Assembly: GCA_949486985.1 (NCBI GenBank)
Contig: CATBLW010000160.1
Span: forward strand, 1-14,788
DNA length: 14,788 bases
Direction: 5' to 3'
Origin: Prochlorococcus marinus str. MIT 9215
GTDB taxonomy: Bacteria > Cyanobacteriota > Cyanobacteriia > PCC-6307 > Cyanobiaceae
Positions within the stretch are counted from its first letter, which is position 1; every line of letters begins with the position of its first letter. Below, in pieces: positions 1-6,233 of the stretch. The notes beneath the pieces were generated by a model. That model was not told the origin of the DNA. It saw nothing but the letters and a program-made list of their open reading frames with translations, and made no database searches. A program made the position numbers and the translations under genes.

Positions 1-138
1 AAGGCCGACATCCTCAAGGCCTTGTTGGAATCGCCATGCACTGATCAGTTGCCGGCCAGTTGGTTGCGCAATCATCGCCAGGTTTCATTGTGGGCAGATC
101 AAGCCGCGGCACCGATTGGGGTGCCTCCGGTGGTGTGA
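1..138 (+). CDS. pgl: C-terminal fragment of probable 6-phosphogluconolactonase (5' end outside window)
   Basis: The frame is open from the first base of the window to TGA at 136-138 and gives 45 residues starting KADILKALLE and ending GVPPVV. The pattern of a KA-x-IL helix, then a short variable stretch, then W-x-D-x-AAA close to the C-terminus is what I expect at the end of 6-phosphogluconolactonase (DevB/NagB-like fold). That enzyme hydrolyses 6-phosphogluconolactone in the oxidative pentose phosphate pathway, in the cytoplasm. A strong intrinsic terminator begins 38 bases after the stop, so this is the last gene of its transcript. No catalytic residues are in view, so the assignment rests only on the tail. 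Another sugar-phosphate isomerase/lactonase family member is possible. Confidence 0.55.
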   Translation, partial: KADILKALLESPCTDQLPASWLRNHRQVSLWADQAAAPIGVPPVV

Positions 139-176
139 CCTGCCAGTTCTAAGAGCAGAGATCTGAGTTGATCGCG

Positions 177-217
177 AAATCCGTTGGGCTTGCAATCAAG
201 AGCCTGGCGGATTTTTT
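177..217 (+). terminator. Intrinsic (Rho-independent) terminator after the pgl-like gene
   Basis: Positions 177-190 pair with 201-214 over 14 consecutive base pairs, 11 Watson-Crick and 3 G-U wobbles. The outer arm is AAATCCG against CGGATTT, and the loop is the ten bases 191-200. The 3' arm runs straight into a run of six T (212-217). Read on the + strand this is a textbook intrinsic terminator placed 38 bases after the TGA at 136-138. On the - strand there is no T-run after the stem, so it should act in one direction only and would not stop yebC transcripts efficiently. Confidence 0.82.
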
Positions 218-281
218 GTTTATTGATCGTTTGATTCGTTCATTCTTTTAGAAGGCTGTATCGCTAAGCCTTTAATAACAG

Positions 282-1040
282 CTACTGCTCTGCTTGGATT
301 GGCTCCAAATTGGAGCTGATGCCATGCACATCGTCGAGCCCCTCTAGTACATCCAGTAATTGAAGGCATTGTTCGTCGCTTTTTTTATCTGCTTGGCTGA
401 TCGTGGTGAGTGGTCTCCAGCAGTGTTCCCATCCCTCAACAGCCCAGCCTTGGTCTTTGAGGCCAGCCTGCAGGGATTCGAGGGCTTTAAAAGGGCCATA
501 CACCACTGCACCATCGTCGATCAATTGATAGCCATCAGCTTCAATCTCCAAAAGGTTCTCCAGCAGGGCCTCTTCTGAAAAGCTGCCCTCGCCTTGCAGA
601 GGCTCCCCGTTCAAATAAACTTCGCTGCGTTGTTCAAACAAGTACGCCACGCAGCCGCTTTCGCCGAGCTTGCCGCCATGTTTATTGAAGGCCAGCCTCA
701 GTTCAGCGGCTGTGCGATTGCGATTGTCTGTCAGCGTCTCCACGAGAATCGCCACGCCTCCAGGCCCGTAACCCTCGTAGCAGATGGCCTCGAGTTTGCA
801 GGTCCCATTTTGATTATGTCCCGAGCCTTTTGAAATCGCCCGCTCAATATTGGCCGCAGGCATTCGTGCGGCTTTGGCCTTGTTGATCGCGGTACGCAGC
901 TGAAAATTGCCGTTGGGGTCGCCGCCGGATCTCGCTGCTACAGAAATTTCTCGTGCCAGTCGGCTGAACACAGCTCCACGCTTGGAATCCACCACAGCTT
1001 TGCTGCGTTTGATTTGAGACCATTTGCTATGGCCGGACAT
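282..1040 (-). CDS. YebC/PmpR/TACO1-family protein
   Basis: This 252-residue protein opens with the family hallmark MSGHSKWSQIKRSKAVVDSK (residues 1-20), followed by the F-S-x-L-x-REI segment and NxxLR-like core (NFQLRTAINKAKAARMP). The YEGYGPGG-x-A-ILVE-x-LTDNRNRT block lies around residues 88-110. This is the full length of the family (about 240-250 residues), in three domains. YebC-like proteins were long annotated as transcriptional regulators. The mitochondrial relative TACO1 and, more recently, bacterial members have been linked to translation, especially of proline-rich stretches. That functional choice is family knowledge and is not decided by this sequence. The start is ATG at 1040, with no clear ribosome binding site upstream, as is common in this group. 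It lies 71 bases downstream of truB on the same strand, so the two may be cotranscribed. Confidence 0.95.
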   Translation of the reverse strand: MSGHSKWSQIKRSKAVVDSKRGAVFSRLAREISVAARSGGDPNGNFQLRTAINKAKAARMPAANIERAISKGSGHNQNGTCKLEAICYEGYGPGGVAILVETLTDNRNRTAAELRLAFNKHGGKLGESGCVAYLFEQRSEVYLNGEPLQGEGSFSEEALLENLLEIEADGYQLIDDGAVVYGPFKALESLQAGLKDQGWAVEGWEHCWRPLTTISQADKKSDEQCLQLLDVLEGLDDVHGISSNLEPIQAEQ

Positions 1041-1111
1041 GGTGGAGGCTGATCAGGTTGTTGCTTGAACATCAACGCTAGGGGCGTTTGTCTTGAACGT
1101 CAGTGTTGCGA

Positions 1112-2125
1112 TCATCCCCGTGCGTTGAATACCACTTTTGGCTTCACAGTTGAGCTGTCTTCCCAGTAGGCCATTCCGGCGACTTCTCCTCTGCAGCCAA
1201 TCACCACGAGCATGGGCTTGCTTTCGCTTGGCTTGCTTTCGCCTGTTTCGTTGTCGCTTGCTTCGTTTTCACTTGCTTCAGTTTCGATTGGAGCAGATTC
1301 TTGCTGATCAGAGGCCAACGGTTTGGGCGCTGGTTGGCATTGATCTTGATGGGCCGTAATGCGTCGCCCGCAGCGCCAGCTCTCCTGTTCCTCTTCGTTG
1401 AGTTGCAGTCTGGGAAGGTGTGCAAGGGCCGTGAGTGGCTCTAACACAGCCGGCGGAGTCGTTAGGGATGGATTGTCTCGATCGGGTAGTGGTACGGCTT
1501 GTTGCTCGTGGAATCCCAATGCTTGGGTTCGCTTTAGCCAGCCAAGGCAACCGCCACAGCCAATTAATTCGCCTAGATCTCTTGCAAGCGAGCGAATGTA
1601 TGTGCCTGATGAGCAATCCACGTTGAAGTCGAGTTGGCCCAGTTGCTGGTTCCAGCTGAGTAGCTGCAAGCGCTCAATCGTGATCGTTCGCGCTGGTATC
1701 TCCATCGTTTCTCCACGCCGTGCGCGTGCATGGGCACGTTCCCCTTGCACATGAACGGCTGAAACTTGCGGTGGCCGTTGTTGAATCGTGCCGCGAAACG
1801 GCTCGAGATAGGTCTCGATCTCTGCCGTGTCCAATTCGGGCCAGGCTTGCTTGGAGATCAGGTCTCCTTGTTGATCGTCGCTACTGGTGCGTTGGCCCAG
1901 CTGGATGCTGCCGCGATAGCTCTTGGCTCCGGGCAGATAGGGCAGCAGCCTGGTGGCATGGCCCAGGGCGATAGGTAAAACCCCTGTTACGGCAGGATCA
2001 AGCGTGCCTCCATGGCCCACGCGTTTGAGGCCAAACACGCGGCGCATGCGACTGACGCAGTCATGTGAGGTAAGACCTGCTGGTTTATCGATCACAACGA
2101 AGCCGAAGGGGGCCTCCACCTGCAC
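1112..2125 (-). CDS. truB: tRNA pseudouridine(55) synthase TruB
   Basis: TruB converts U55 of the tRNA T-loop to pseudouridine. The N-terminal block FVVIDKPAGLTSHDCV (residues 9-24) and the active-site block GHGGTLDPAVTGVLPI (catalytic Asp at residue 43) are clear. The later F-N-V-D-C-SSGTYIRSLARDLGE segment is also present. At 337 residues it is longer than the roughly 300-315 typical of bacteria. The extra length is a hydrophilic, acidic insert at about residues 260-304 that includes a pentapeptide tandem repeat. After it a short C-terminal segment resumes (MLVVIGCRGEVAGMAYW), which looks like the remnant of the C-terminal RNA-binding domain. The furthest-upstream start is GTG at 2125; a second GTG two codons later (2119) is also possible. 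The gene is followed by yebC on the same strand. Confidence 0.95.
   Translation of the reverse strand: MQVEAPFGFVVIDKPAGLTSHDCVSRMRRVFGLKRVGHGGTLDPAVTGVLPIALGHATRLLPYLPGAKSYRGSIQLGQRTSSDDQQGDLISKQAWPELDTAEIETYLEPFRGTIQQRPPQVSAVHVQGERAHARARRGETMEIPARTITIERLQLLSWNQQLGQLDFNVDCSSGTYIRSLARDLGELIGCGGCLGWLKRTQALGFHEQQAVPLPDRDNPSLTTPPAVLEPLTALAHLPRLQLNEEEQESWRCGRRITAHQDQCQPAPKPLASDQQESAPIETEASENEASDNETGESKPSESKPMLVVIGCRGEVAGMAYWEDSSTVKPKVVFNARG
1217..1291 (-). repeat. 15-bp imperfect tandem repeat (five units) inside truB, encoding acidic pentapeptides
   Basis: Five successive 15-base units cover 1217-1231, 1232-1246, 1247-1261, 1262-1276 and 1277-1291. On the + strand they follow a cttgctttcgcttgg-like consensus. 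The first two units share ten identical leading bases and the later ones have drifted. Because 15 is a multiple of three, the repeats read as five-residue units in TruB residues 279-303: PIETE, ASENE, ASDNE, TGESK, PSESK. The result is a Ser/Glu/Asn/Lys-rich, probably unstructured linker between the catalytic part and the C-terminal segment. Units can be gained or lost without breaking the frame. Confidence 0.8.
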
Positions 2126-2438
2126 AGCTCTTGATTAACTCGCTTACAGGCTAAGACGTGATTGAACGCTTCTAATCACCATGAACATCGTGATGACGAG
2201 GGCAAGGACATTAATGATTAATTAGGTCAAGGATGTTGATGAACAGGCTTCTGTGAAGGAGATGTTCTTGCACTCCAGAATCTCTTGCTGAAAGTGTCGC
2301 CAAATTATGAATAGCCACATTTTAATTCCAGACACTGGCAATTGCAACCACAATTGTTATTGCAGTCTTATTCGAGATGGATTCAACGTGATTTCTGGAG
2401 CGTGAATGAAGCTGATGCAATCAGCAGGCAATCATTGC
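2126..2438. other. 313-base intergenic region between rpmA and truB
   Basis: No open frame here is longer than about 15 codons, and I see no tRNA-like cloverleaf. The region must hold the end of the rplU-rpmA transcript and the promoter of truB-yebC, both on the - strand. Two palindromic elements are visible. One is a 6-bp stem with a 3-base loop at 2411-2425 (GCTGAT/ATCAGC), just after the rpmA stop. The other is a 22-base imperfect palindrome centred at 2353/2354. The 2411-2425 hairpin is followed on the - strand only by TTCATTC, so it is at best a weak terminator. The stretch around 2205-2225 is AT-rich and could hold a promoter, but I cannot place -35 and -10 boxes with correct spacing. 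Confidence 0.5.
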
Positions 2439-2711
2439 TTAGCTAGCTGCGGCCGCTGCAACATTGATGCGCTTACGGTTGCGCAGGCCTCGGCGAATGC
2501 TCTCAAATTTCACCACTCCATCGGTCAAGGCGAAGAGGGTGTCGTCTTTTCCCTTGCCAACATTGTCTCCAGGCAATACAGAGGTGCCCCGTTGGCGGAT
2601 CAGAATTGATCCTGCTGTGACGGTTGCGCCGCCATAAGCCTTAACCCCAAGACGCTTGGAATTGGAATCGCGACCGTTACGTGTGGAGCCTGTGCCTTTC
2701 TTATGAGCCAT
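2439..2711 (-). CDS. rpmA: 50S ribosomal protein L27
   Basis: This is a 90-residue protein starting MAHKKGTGSTRNGRDSNSKR, the strongly conserved N-terminus of bacterial L27. It continues LGVKAYGGATVTAGSILIRQ and RGT-x-x-x-PGDNVG-x-GKDDTLFAL. The flexible lysine-rich N-terminal tail reaches the peptidyl-transferase centre of the 50S subunit and helps place tRNA substrates. The start is ATG at 2711, and there is no cleavable N-terminal extension of the kind seen in Firmicutes. The C-terminus ends in an alanine run. It lies 41 bases downstream of rplU on the same strand, the usual L21-L27 operon. Confidence 0.98.
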   Translation of the reverse strand: MAHKKGTGSTRNGRDSNSKRLGVKAYGGATVTAGSILIRQRGTSVLPGDNVGKGKDDTLFALTDGVVKFESIRRGLRNRKRINVAAAAAS

Positions 2712-2752
2712 GAGAAATCAGAGAAATGAAAGCGATTGGAGCTTGTAGGGTC

Positions 2753-3142
2753 TCAGCTTATGGCTTTGCCGCCGACTGATATGGACTGAACCATGACACG
2801 GGTGAGCTCCTGGCGGTGCCCATTCTTGCGACGCGTCTTCTTCTTCGGACGCATTTTGTAGACGATTATTTTTGGCCCCCTGCGGTGGGCCATCACCTTG
2901 AGCTCAACGGTTGCGCCTTTGACATAAGGCTGGCCAAGTGATGTCCCCTTGGCATCTTTCACCAAGAGAACGTTCTCAAGGGTGATGGTGTCATCAACCT
3001 CGGCCTGTAGCCGGTCGAGATCGTAATAACGGTTGGGCTGTATCCAGAATTGCTGCCCGGATGCCTCAACGATTGCGTAGCAAGAGGCGCCATTGGCCTC
3101 TGAAGAGGTCGCGGTTTTGGCTGCTGTGGAAGTGTCTGCCAT
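2753..3142 (-). CDS. rplU: 50S ribosomal protein L21
   Basis: The 129-residue protein contains the L21 core: YAIVEASGQQFWIQPNRYYD (residues 22-41), V-D-D-T-I-TLENVLLV, LGQPYVKGATVELKV, and the basic C-terminal block GPKIIVYKMRPKKKTRRKNGHRQ. It binds 23S rRNA (near domain VI) and supports 50S assembly. Compared with the roughly 103-residue E. coli protein it has an N-terminal extension of about 20 residues rich in Ala, Ser and Thr. Whether that extension is translated depends on the ATG chosen at 3142; no Shine-Dalgarno sequence precedes it. It is the first gene of the rplU-rpmA unit and is transcribed divergently from kaiA. Confidence 0.97.
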   Translation of the reverse strand: MADTSTAAKTATSSEANGASCYAIVEASGQQFWIQPNRYYDLDRLQAEVDDTITLENVLLVKDAKGTSLGQPYVKGATVELKVMAHRRGPKIIVYKMRPKKKTRRKNGHRQELTRVMVQSISVGGKAIS

Positions 3143-3304
3143 GGAGGTAAGACGCGTTCAGGCTCGGAGGAATGAGACGAAGAGCATTGCTGCTCTCAAC
3201 CCAATTTCCGATTGGGCCTGAGCCGCAATCGAAAGACAAACAAAGATCTTTGCGCTTCGAGGCCCCTTTCGTCAAGATTCAATAGCAGACCTTTGAAGAG
3301 GGTG
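3143..3304. promoter_or_regulatory. Divergent rplU / kaiA control region with two stable hairpins
   Basis: These 162 bases must contain the promoter and leader of rplU-rpmA (leftward) and of kaiA (rightward). Two perfect inverted repeats lie three bases apart. AGAGCA at 3181-3186 pairs with TGCTCT at 3191-3196 (6-bp stem, 4-base loop), and CCCAAT at 3200-3205 pairs with ATTGGG at 3211-3216 (6-bp stem, 5-base loop). On the - strand the first loop reads GCAA, a GNRA tetraloop, which favours a role in the RNA leading into rplU. It would start about 38 bases before the rplU ATG. I could not place -10/-35 boxes confidently in either direction, nor recognise an RpaA or RpaB site. Confidence 0.5.
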
Positions 3305-4195
3305 ATGGTCAAGCCGGCACTATCTATTGGCTTGTTGTTGCAGTCTCCTGAAGCTTTTGAGACTTGTCGTTCCTGGCTCCCAGCCAATCGCTATCAGCCT
3401 ATTGATTTGCCTCTTGAAGGAGGGGGCGATCTTCTCAAGACCTTGGAGAGTCAGCGTGAGCTGCTGGATGCCATCGTTGTTGATCAGTCCCTATTTGATC
3501 CTCAAAATCGAGAGGCTTTGCAGCAACAGGGATTGGTTTTCCCTGCTGTTGTGGTTGGTGCACTCAAAGGGAAGATCGATTACCACGCCGAGGAAGTTCA
3601 TCTACCCGTAGATCAACTTGAGCAATTGGGCTACAGCGTTGATGCAGCTATCTCCCGTTTCCTGCGTCATCACTTCAAAGATGGGCAAGAGCGTGAGCAG
3701 TCCTCATTGGAGAATCATGCTGATGCCAATAGCCATGAGGTTTGGCGACTCCAAAGCCGTTTGCAGGAGAGGTTGGGGTGTCTAGGTGTTTTTTATAAGC
3801 GCGACCCTTCTCGCTTCCTGCGCAATCTCCCCTCTGATGAACAGAAGGAACTTTTGCAATCTCTCCAACGCACCTATAGAAATTTATTAAGCAGTTACTT
3901 TCGGGATCCAGGGGCTGCGAATCAGGCGCTCGAAAGCTTTGTGAACACCGCATTCTTTGGCGATTTGCCAATTACGCGGGCTGTTGAAATCCATATGAAT
4001 CTGATGGATGGCTTCTTGCAGCAACTCAAACTTGCTGGAAAAGAGGATGATTTCTTACAGGATTATCGACTTGCTTTGTTGGATGTGATGGCTCATCTTT
4101 GTGAGATGTATCGTCGTTCTGTGCCTGCGGATCAGCCCATTCAAGCGACAGAAATAAGTTCCTATTCAGAACAAAAATCGGAGTTGTTATCATGA
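3305..4195 (+). CDS. kaiA: Circadian clock protein KaiA
   Basis: KaiA stimulates KaiC autophosphorylation by binding the KaiC C-terminal tail. From ATG at 3305 the protein has 296 residues. A pseudo-receiver-like N-terminal domain covers about residues 1-125 (start MVKPALSIGLLL; DAIVVDQ at 55-61; VFPAVVVGAL at 78-87). A variable linker covers about 128-160. The four-helix KaiA C-terminal domain covers about 165-275, with RDPSRFLRNLPSDEQKELL, SYFRDPGAANQALESFVNTA and FFGDLPITRAVEIHMNLMD. The last 20 residues are a polar tail. Length matches full KaiA (S. elongatus 284), so this is not the truncated form seen in some lineages. The frame is open upstream to 3212, but the family N-terminus and start position favour 3305; GTG at 3302 is an alternative. 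The stop overlaps the kaiB start by ATGA. Confidence 0.96.
   Translation: MVKPALSIGLLLQSPEAFETCRSWLPANRYQPIDLPLEGGGDLLKTLESQRELLDAIVVDQSLFDPQNREALQQQGLVFPAVVVGALKGKIDYHAEEVHLPVDQLEQLGYSVDAAISRFLRHHFKDGQEREQSSLENHADANSHEVWRLQSRLQERLGCLGVFYKRDPSRFLRNLPSDEQKELLQSLQRTYRNLLSSYFRDPGAANQALESFVNTAFFGDLPITRAVEIHMNLMDGFLQQLKLAGKEDDFLQDYRLALLDVMAHLCEMYRRSVPADQPIQATEISSYSEQKSELLS
4180..4195 (+). promoter_or_regulatory. kaiB ribosome binding site and kaiA-kaiB ATGA overlap
   Basis: GGAG at 4180-4183 lies eight bases before the kaiB ATG (4192-4194), inside the last codons of kaiA. The kaiA stop TGA (4193-4195) overlaps that ATG. This fixes the kaiB start and suggests translational coupling between KaiA and KaiB. 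Confidence 0.7.
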
Positions 4196-4551
4196 GCCCA
4201 CGCAAGACCTACATCCTGAAACTTTATGTGGCAGGTAATACTCCAAACTCAATGCGGGCACTGAAAACTCTCCGCAACATTCTTGAGAATGAATTTAAAG
4301 GAGTTTATGCATTGAAAGTGATTGATGTGCTGAAAAATCCTCAGCTTGCTGAAGAAGATAAGATCCTTGCGACGCCAACCCTTGCCAAGATTTTGCCACC
4401 ACCTGTTCGCCGCATCATTGGCGATCTCTCTGATCGTGAGCGGGTTTTGATTGGCCTCGATCTTCTCTATGACGAGTTGACTGATGATGCTTTGTCTTCG
4501 ACGCTGCGAGATGCATTGGTAGACGAAGACATAGAAGAAGCAGATTCTTAA
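4192..4551 (+). CDS. kaiB: Circadian clock protein KaiB
   Basis: KaiB is the fold-switching partner that binds the KaiC CI ring at night and sequesters KaiA. The protein starts MSPRKTYILKLYVAGNTPNS, essentially the canonical sequence. It contains ALKVIDVLKNPQLAEEDKIL, ATPTLAKILPPPVRRIIGDL and VLIGLDLL. Gly88 and Asp90 (in IGLD) match the residues known to control the fold switch in S. elongatus KaiB. At 119 residues it is 17 longer than the 102-residue S. elongatus protein. The surplus is an acidic C-terminal tail after residue 97 ending DEDIEEADS. The start overlaps the kaiA stop. The gap to kaiC is 66 bases with no obvious terminator, so kaiB and kaiC are likely on one transcript. Confidence 0.98.
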   Translation: MSPRKTYILKLYVAGNTPNSMRALKTLRNILENEFKGVYALKVIDVLKNPQLAEEDKILATPTLAKILPPPVRRIIGDLSDRERVLIGLDLLYDELTDDALSSTLRDALVDEDIEEADS

Positions 4552-4617
4552 GCCTCGCGGTGAAGATGTTCGTTCTTTAGCTGGTTCTCACTAAGGTTTG
4601 TTCAGATCGTTTTGGTT

Positions 4618-6156
4618 ATGCAGTACCCCAGTGCCGAAGGCTCCTCCAAGATGCAGGTGCAGAAGCTCCCTACTGGGATCGAAGGATTTGATGACGTTTG
4701 TCATGGTGGCTTGCCGACGGGACGCAGCACGCTTGTAAGCGGTACGTCGGGAACGGGTAAAACAGTTTTCTCTCTTCATTTTTTGCATAACGGCATTAGT
4801 CAGTTCGATGAGCCGGGAATATTCGTGACCTTCGAGGAATCTCCCTTAGATATCCTTCGCAATGCGGCCAGCTTCGGTTGGAATCTCCAGGAAATGGTGG
4901 ATCAGGATAAGTTGTTTATCCTCGATGCTTCGCCTGATCCTGATGGCCAAGATGTGGCCGGAAGTTTTGATCTGTCAGGCTTGATTGAAAGGATTAATTA
5001 CGCGATTCGTAAGTACAAGGCCAAGCGGGTAGCGATTGATTCAATCACGGCTGTTTTTCAGCAATACGATGCTGTTTTTGTTGTTCGTAGAGAGATATTT
5101 CGTTTGATTGCACGCCTGAAAGAGGTCGGCGTCACAACCGTCATGACGACGGAGCGTATTGATGAATATGGGCCAATTGCACGCTATGGGGTTGAGGAAT
5201 TTGTCTCCGATAATGTCGTCATCCTGCGCAATGTGCTTGAGACTGAGAAGCGTCGACGCACTGTTGAGATCCTTAAATTGCGTGGAACTACGCATATGAA
5301 GGGTGAGTTTCCGTTCACGATGGGAACGCATGGAATTAGTGTTTTTCCTTTGGGAGCGATGCGGCTTACGCAGCGTTCTTCAAACGTAAGGATTAGTTCA
5401 GGTGTCCCTCATCTTGATGAGATGTGTGGTGGAGGCTTCTTTAAGGATTCGATCATTCTTGTTACTGGTGCAACTGGCACGGGTAAGACACTTCTCGTTT
5501 CCAAATTTATTGAAGATGCTTTTAATAATAAAGAGCGTGCGATCCTCTTCGCTTATGAAGAATCACGTGCTCAGCTGCTGCGCAATGCAACCAGTTGGGG
5601 AATTGATTTTGAGGAGATGGAAAGAGAAGGCCTACTTAAAATTATTTGTGCTTATCCAGAATCGACCGGCCTTGAAGATCATCTTCAGATCATCAAGACT
5701 GAAATCACGCAATTCAAGCCCTCAAGGCTTGCAATCGATTCGCTCTCTGCTTTGGCTCGGGGTGTGAGCCTTAACGCCTTTAGGCAGTTTGTGATCGGAG
5801 TAACTGGTTATGCAAAGCAAGAAGAGATCGCCGGATTCTTTACAAATACTGCCCAGGAGTTTATGGGCAGCCATTCGATAACTGATTCTCATATCTCAAC
5901 AATTACGGACACTATTTTGCTGCTTCAATATGTTGAAATCCGTGGTGAGATGGCGCGGGCTGTGAATGTATTTAAGATGCGCGGCTCATGGCATGACAAG
6001 AGAATTCGTGAATACGTTATTACTGATAATGGACCGCAGATTAAAGACTCCTTCTCGAATTTTGAGAGAATCTTTAGTGGTGCGCCGTCTCGGATTGTTG
6101 GCGACGAGAGAAGTGAATTGTCTCGGATTATTGAGGGTGTTGAGCCGCAATCTTGA
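4618..6156 (+). CDS. kaiC: Circadian clock ATPase/autokinase KaiC
   Basis: KaiC is the central hexameric double-RecA ATPase of the cyanobacterial clock. From ATG at 4618 it has 512 residues (S. elongatus 519). The CI domain has Walker A GTSGTGKT at 42-49 and the catalytic Glu pair at 73-74 (TFEES). The CII domain has Walker A GATGTGKT at 284-291 and the Glu pair at 314-315 (AYEES). The phosphorylation sites Ser427 and Thr428 in HISTIT, with Thr422 nearby, correspond to S431, T432 and T426 of S. elongatus. The C-terminal A-loop and KaiA-binding tail are present (about 471-509). A TTG two codons upstream (4612) is open, but ATG at 4618 is the better start; no Shine-Dalgarno sequence is seen. 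All residues I could check for a working oscillator are intact. It is convergent with nblS, 77 bases apart. Confidence 0.98.
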   Translation: MQYPSAEGSSKMQVQKLPTGIEGFDDVCHGGLPTGRSTLVSGTSGTGKTVFSLHFLHNGISQFDEPGIFVTFEESPLDILRNAASFGWNLQEMVDQDKLFILDASPDPDGQDVAGSFDLSGLIERINYAIRKYKAKRVAIDSITAVFQQYDAVFVVRREIFRLIARLKEVGVTTVMTTERIDEYGPIARYGVEEFVSDNVVILRNVLETEKRRRTVEILKLRGTTHMKGEFPFTMGTHGISVFPLGAMRLTQRSSNVRISSGVPHLDEMCGGGFFKDSIILVTGATGTGKTLLVSKFIEDAFNNKERAILFAYEESRAQLLRNATSWGIDFEEMEREGLLKIICAYPESTGLEDHLQIIKTEITQFKPSRLAIDSLSALARGVSLNAFRQFVIGVTGYAKQEEIAGFFTNTAQEFMGSHSITDSHISTITDTILLLQYVEIRGEMARAVNVFKMRGSWHDKRIREYVITDNGPQIKDSFSNFERIFSGAPSRIVGDERSELSRIIEGVEPQS

Positions 6157-6233
6157 TTGGATCAATTTGTAGAGCTTTTGATTGATATCTGATGGTTCAA
6201 GTGTTGCTCATGCGATTCAAATGTTTGTTTAAT

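Noticed and set aside
252..272. Hairpin AAGGCT/AGCCTT 10-30 bases after the yebC stop, considered as a yebC terminator
   Set aside because: The stem is six base pairs with a nine-base loop, and on the - strand it is followed by CTAAAAG rather than a T-run, so it does not meet the pattern of an intrinsic terminator.
3212..3304. In-frame open extension upstream of KaiA, which would add 31 residues
   Set aside because: The extension starts at TTG, has no KaiA-like sequence, overlaps the hairpin region, and the family N-terminus begins at or near 3305.
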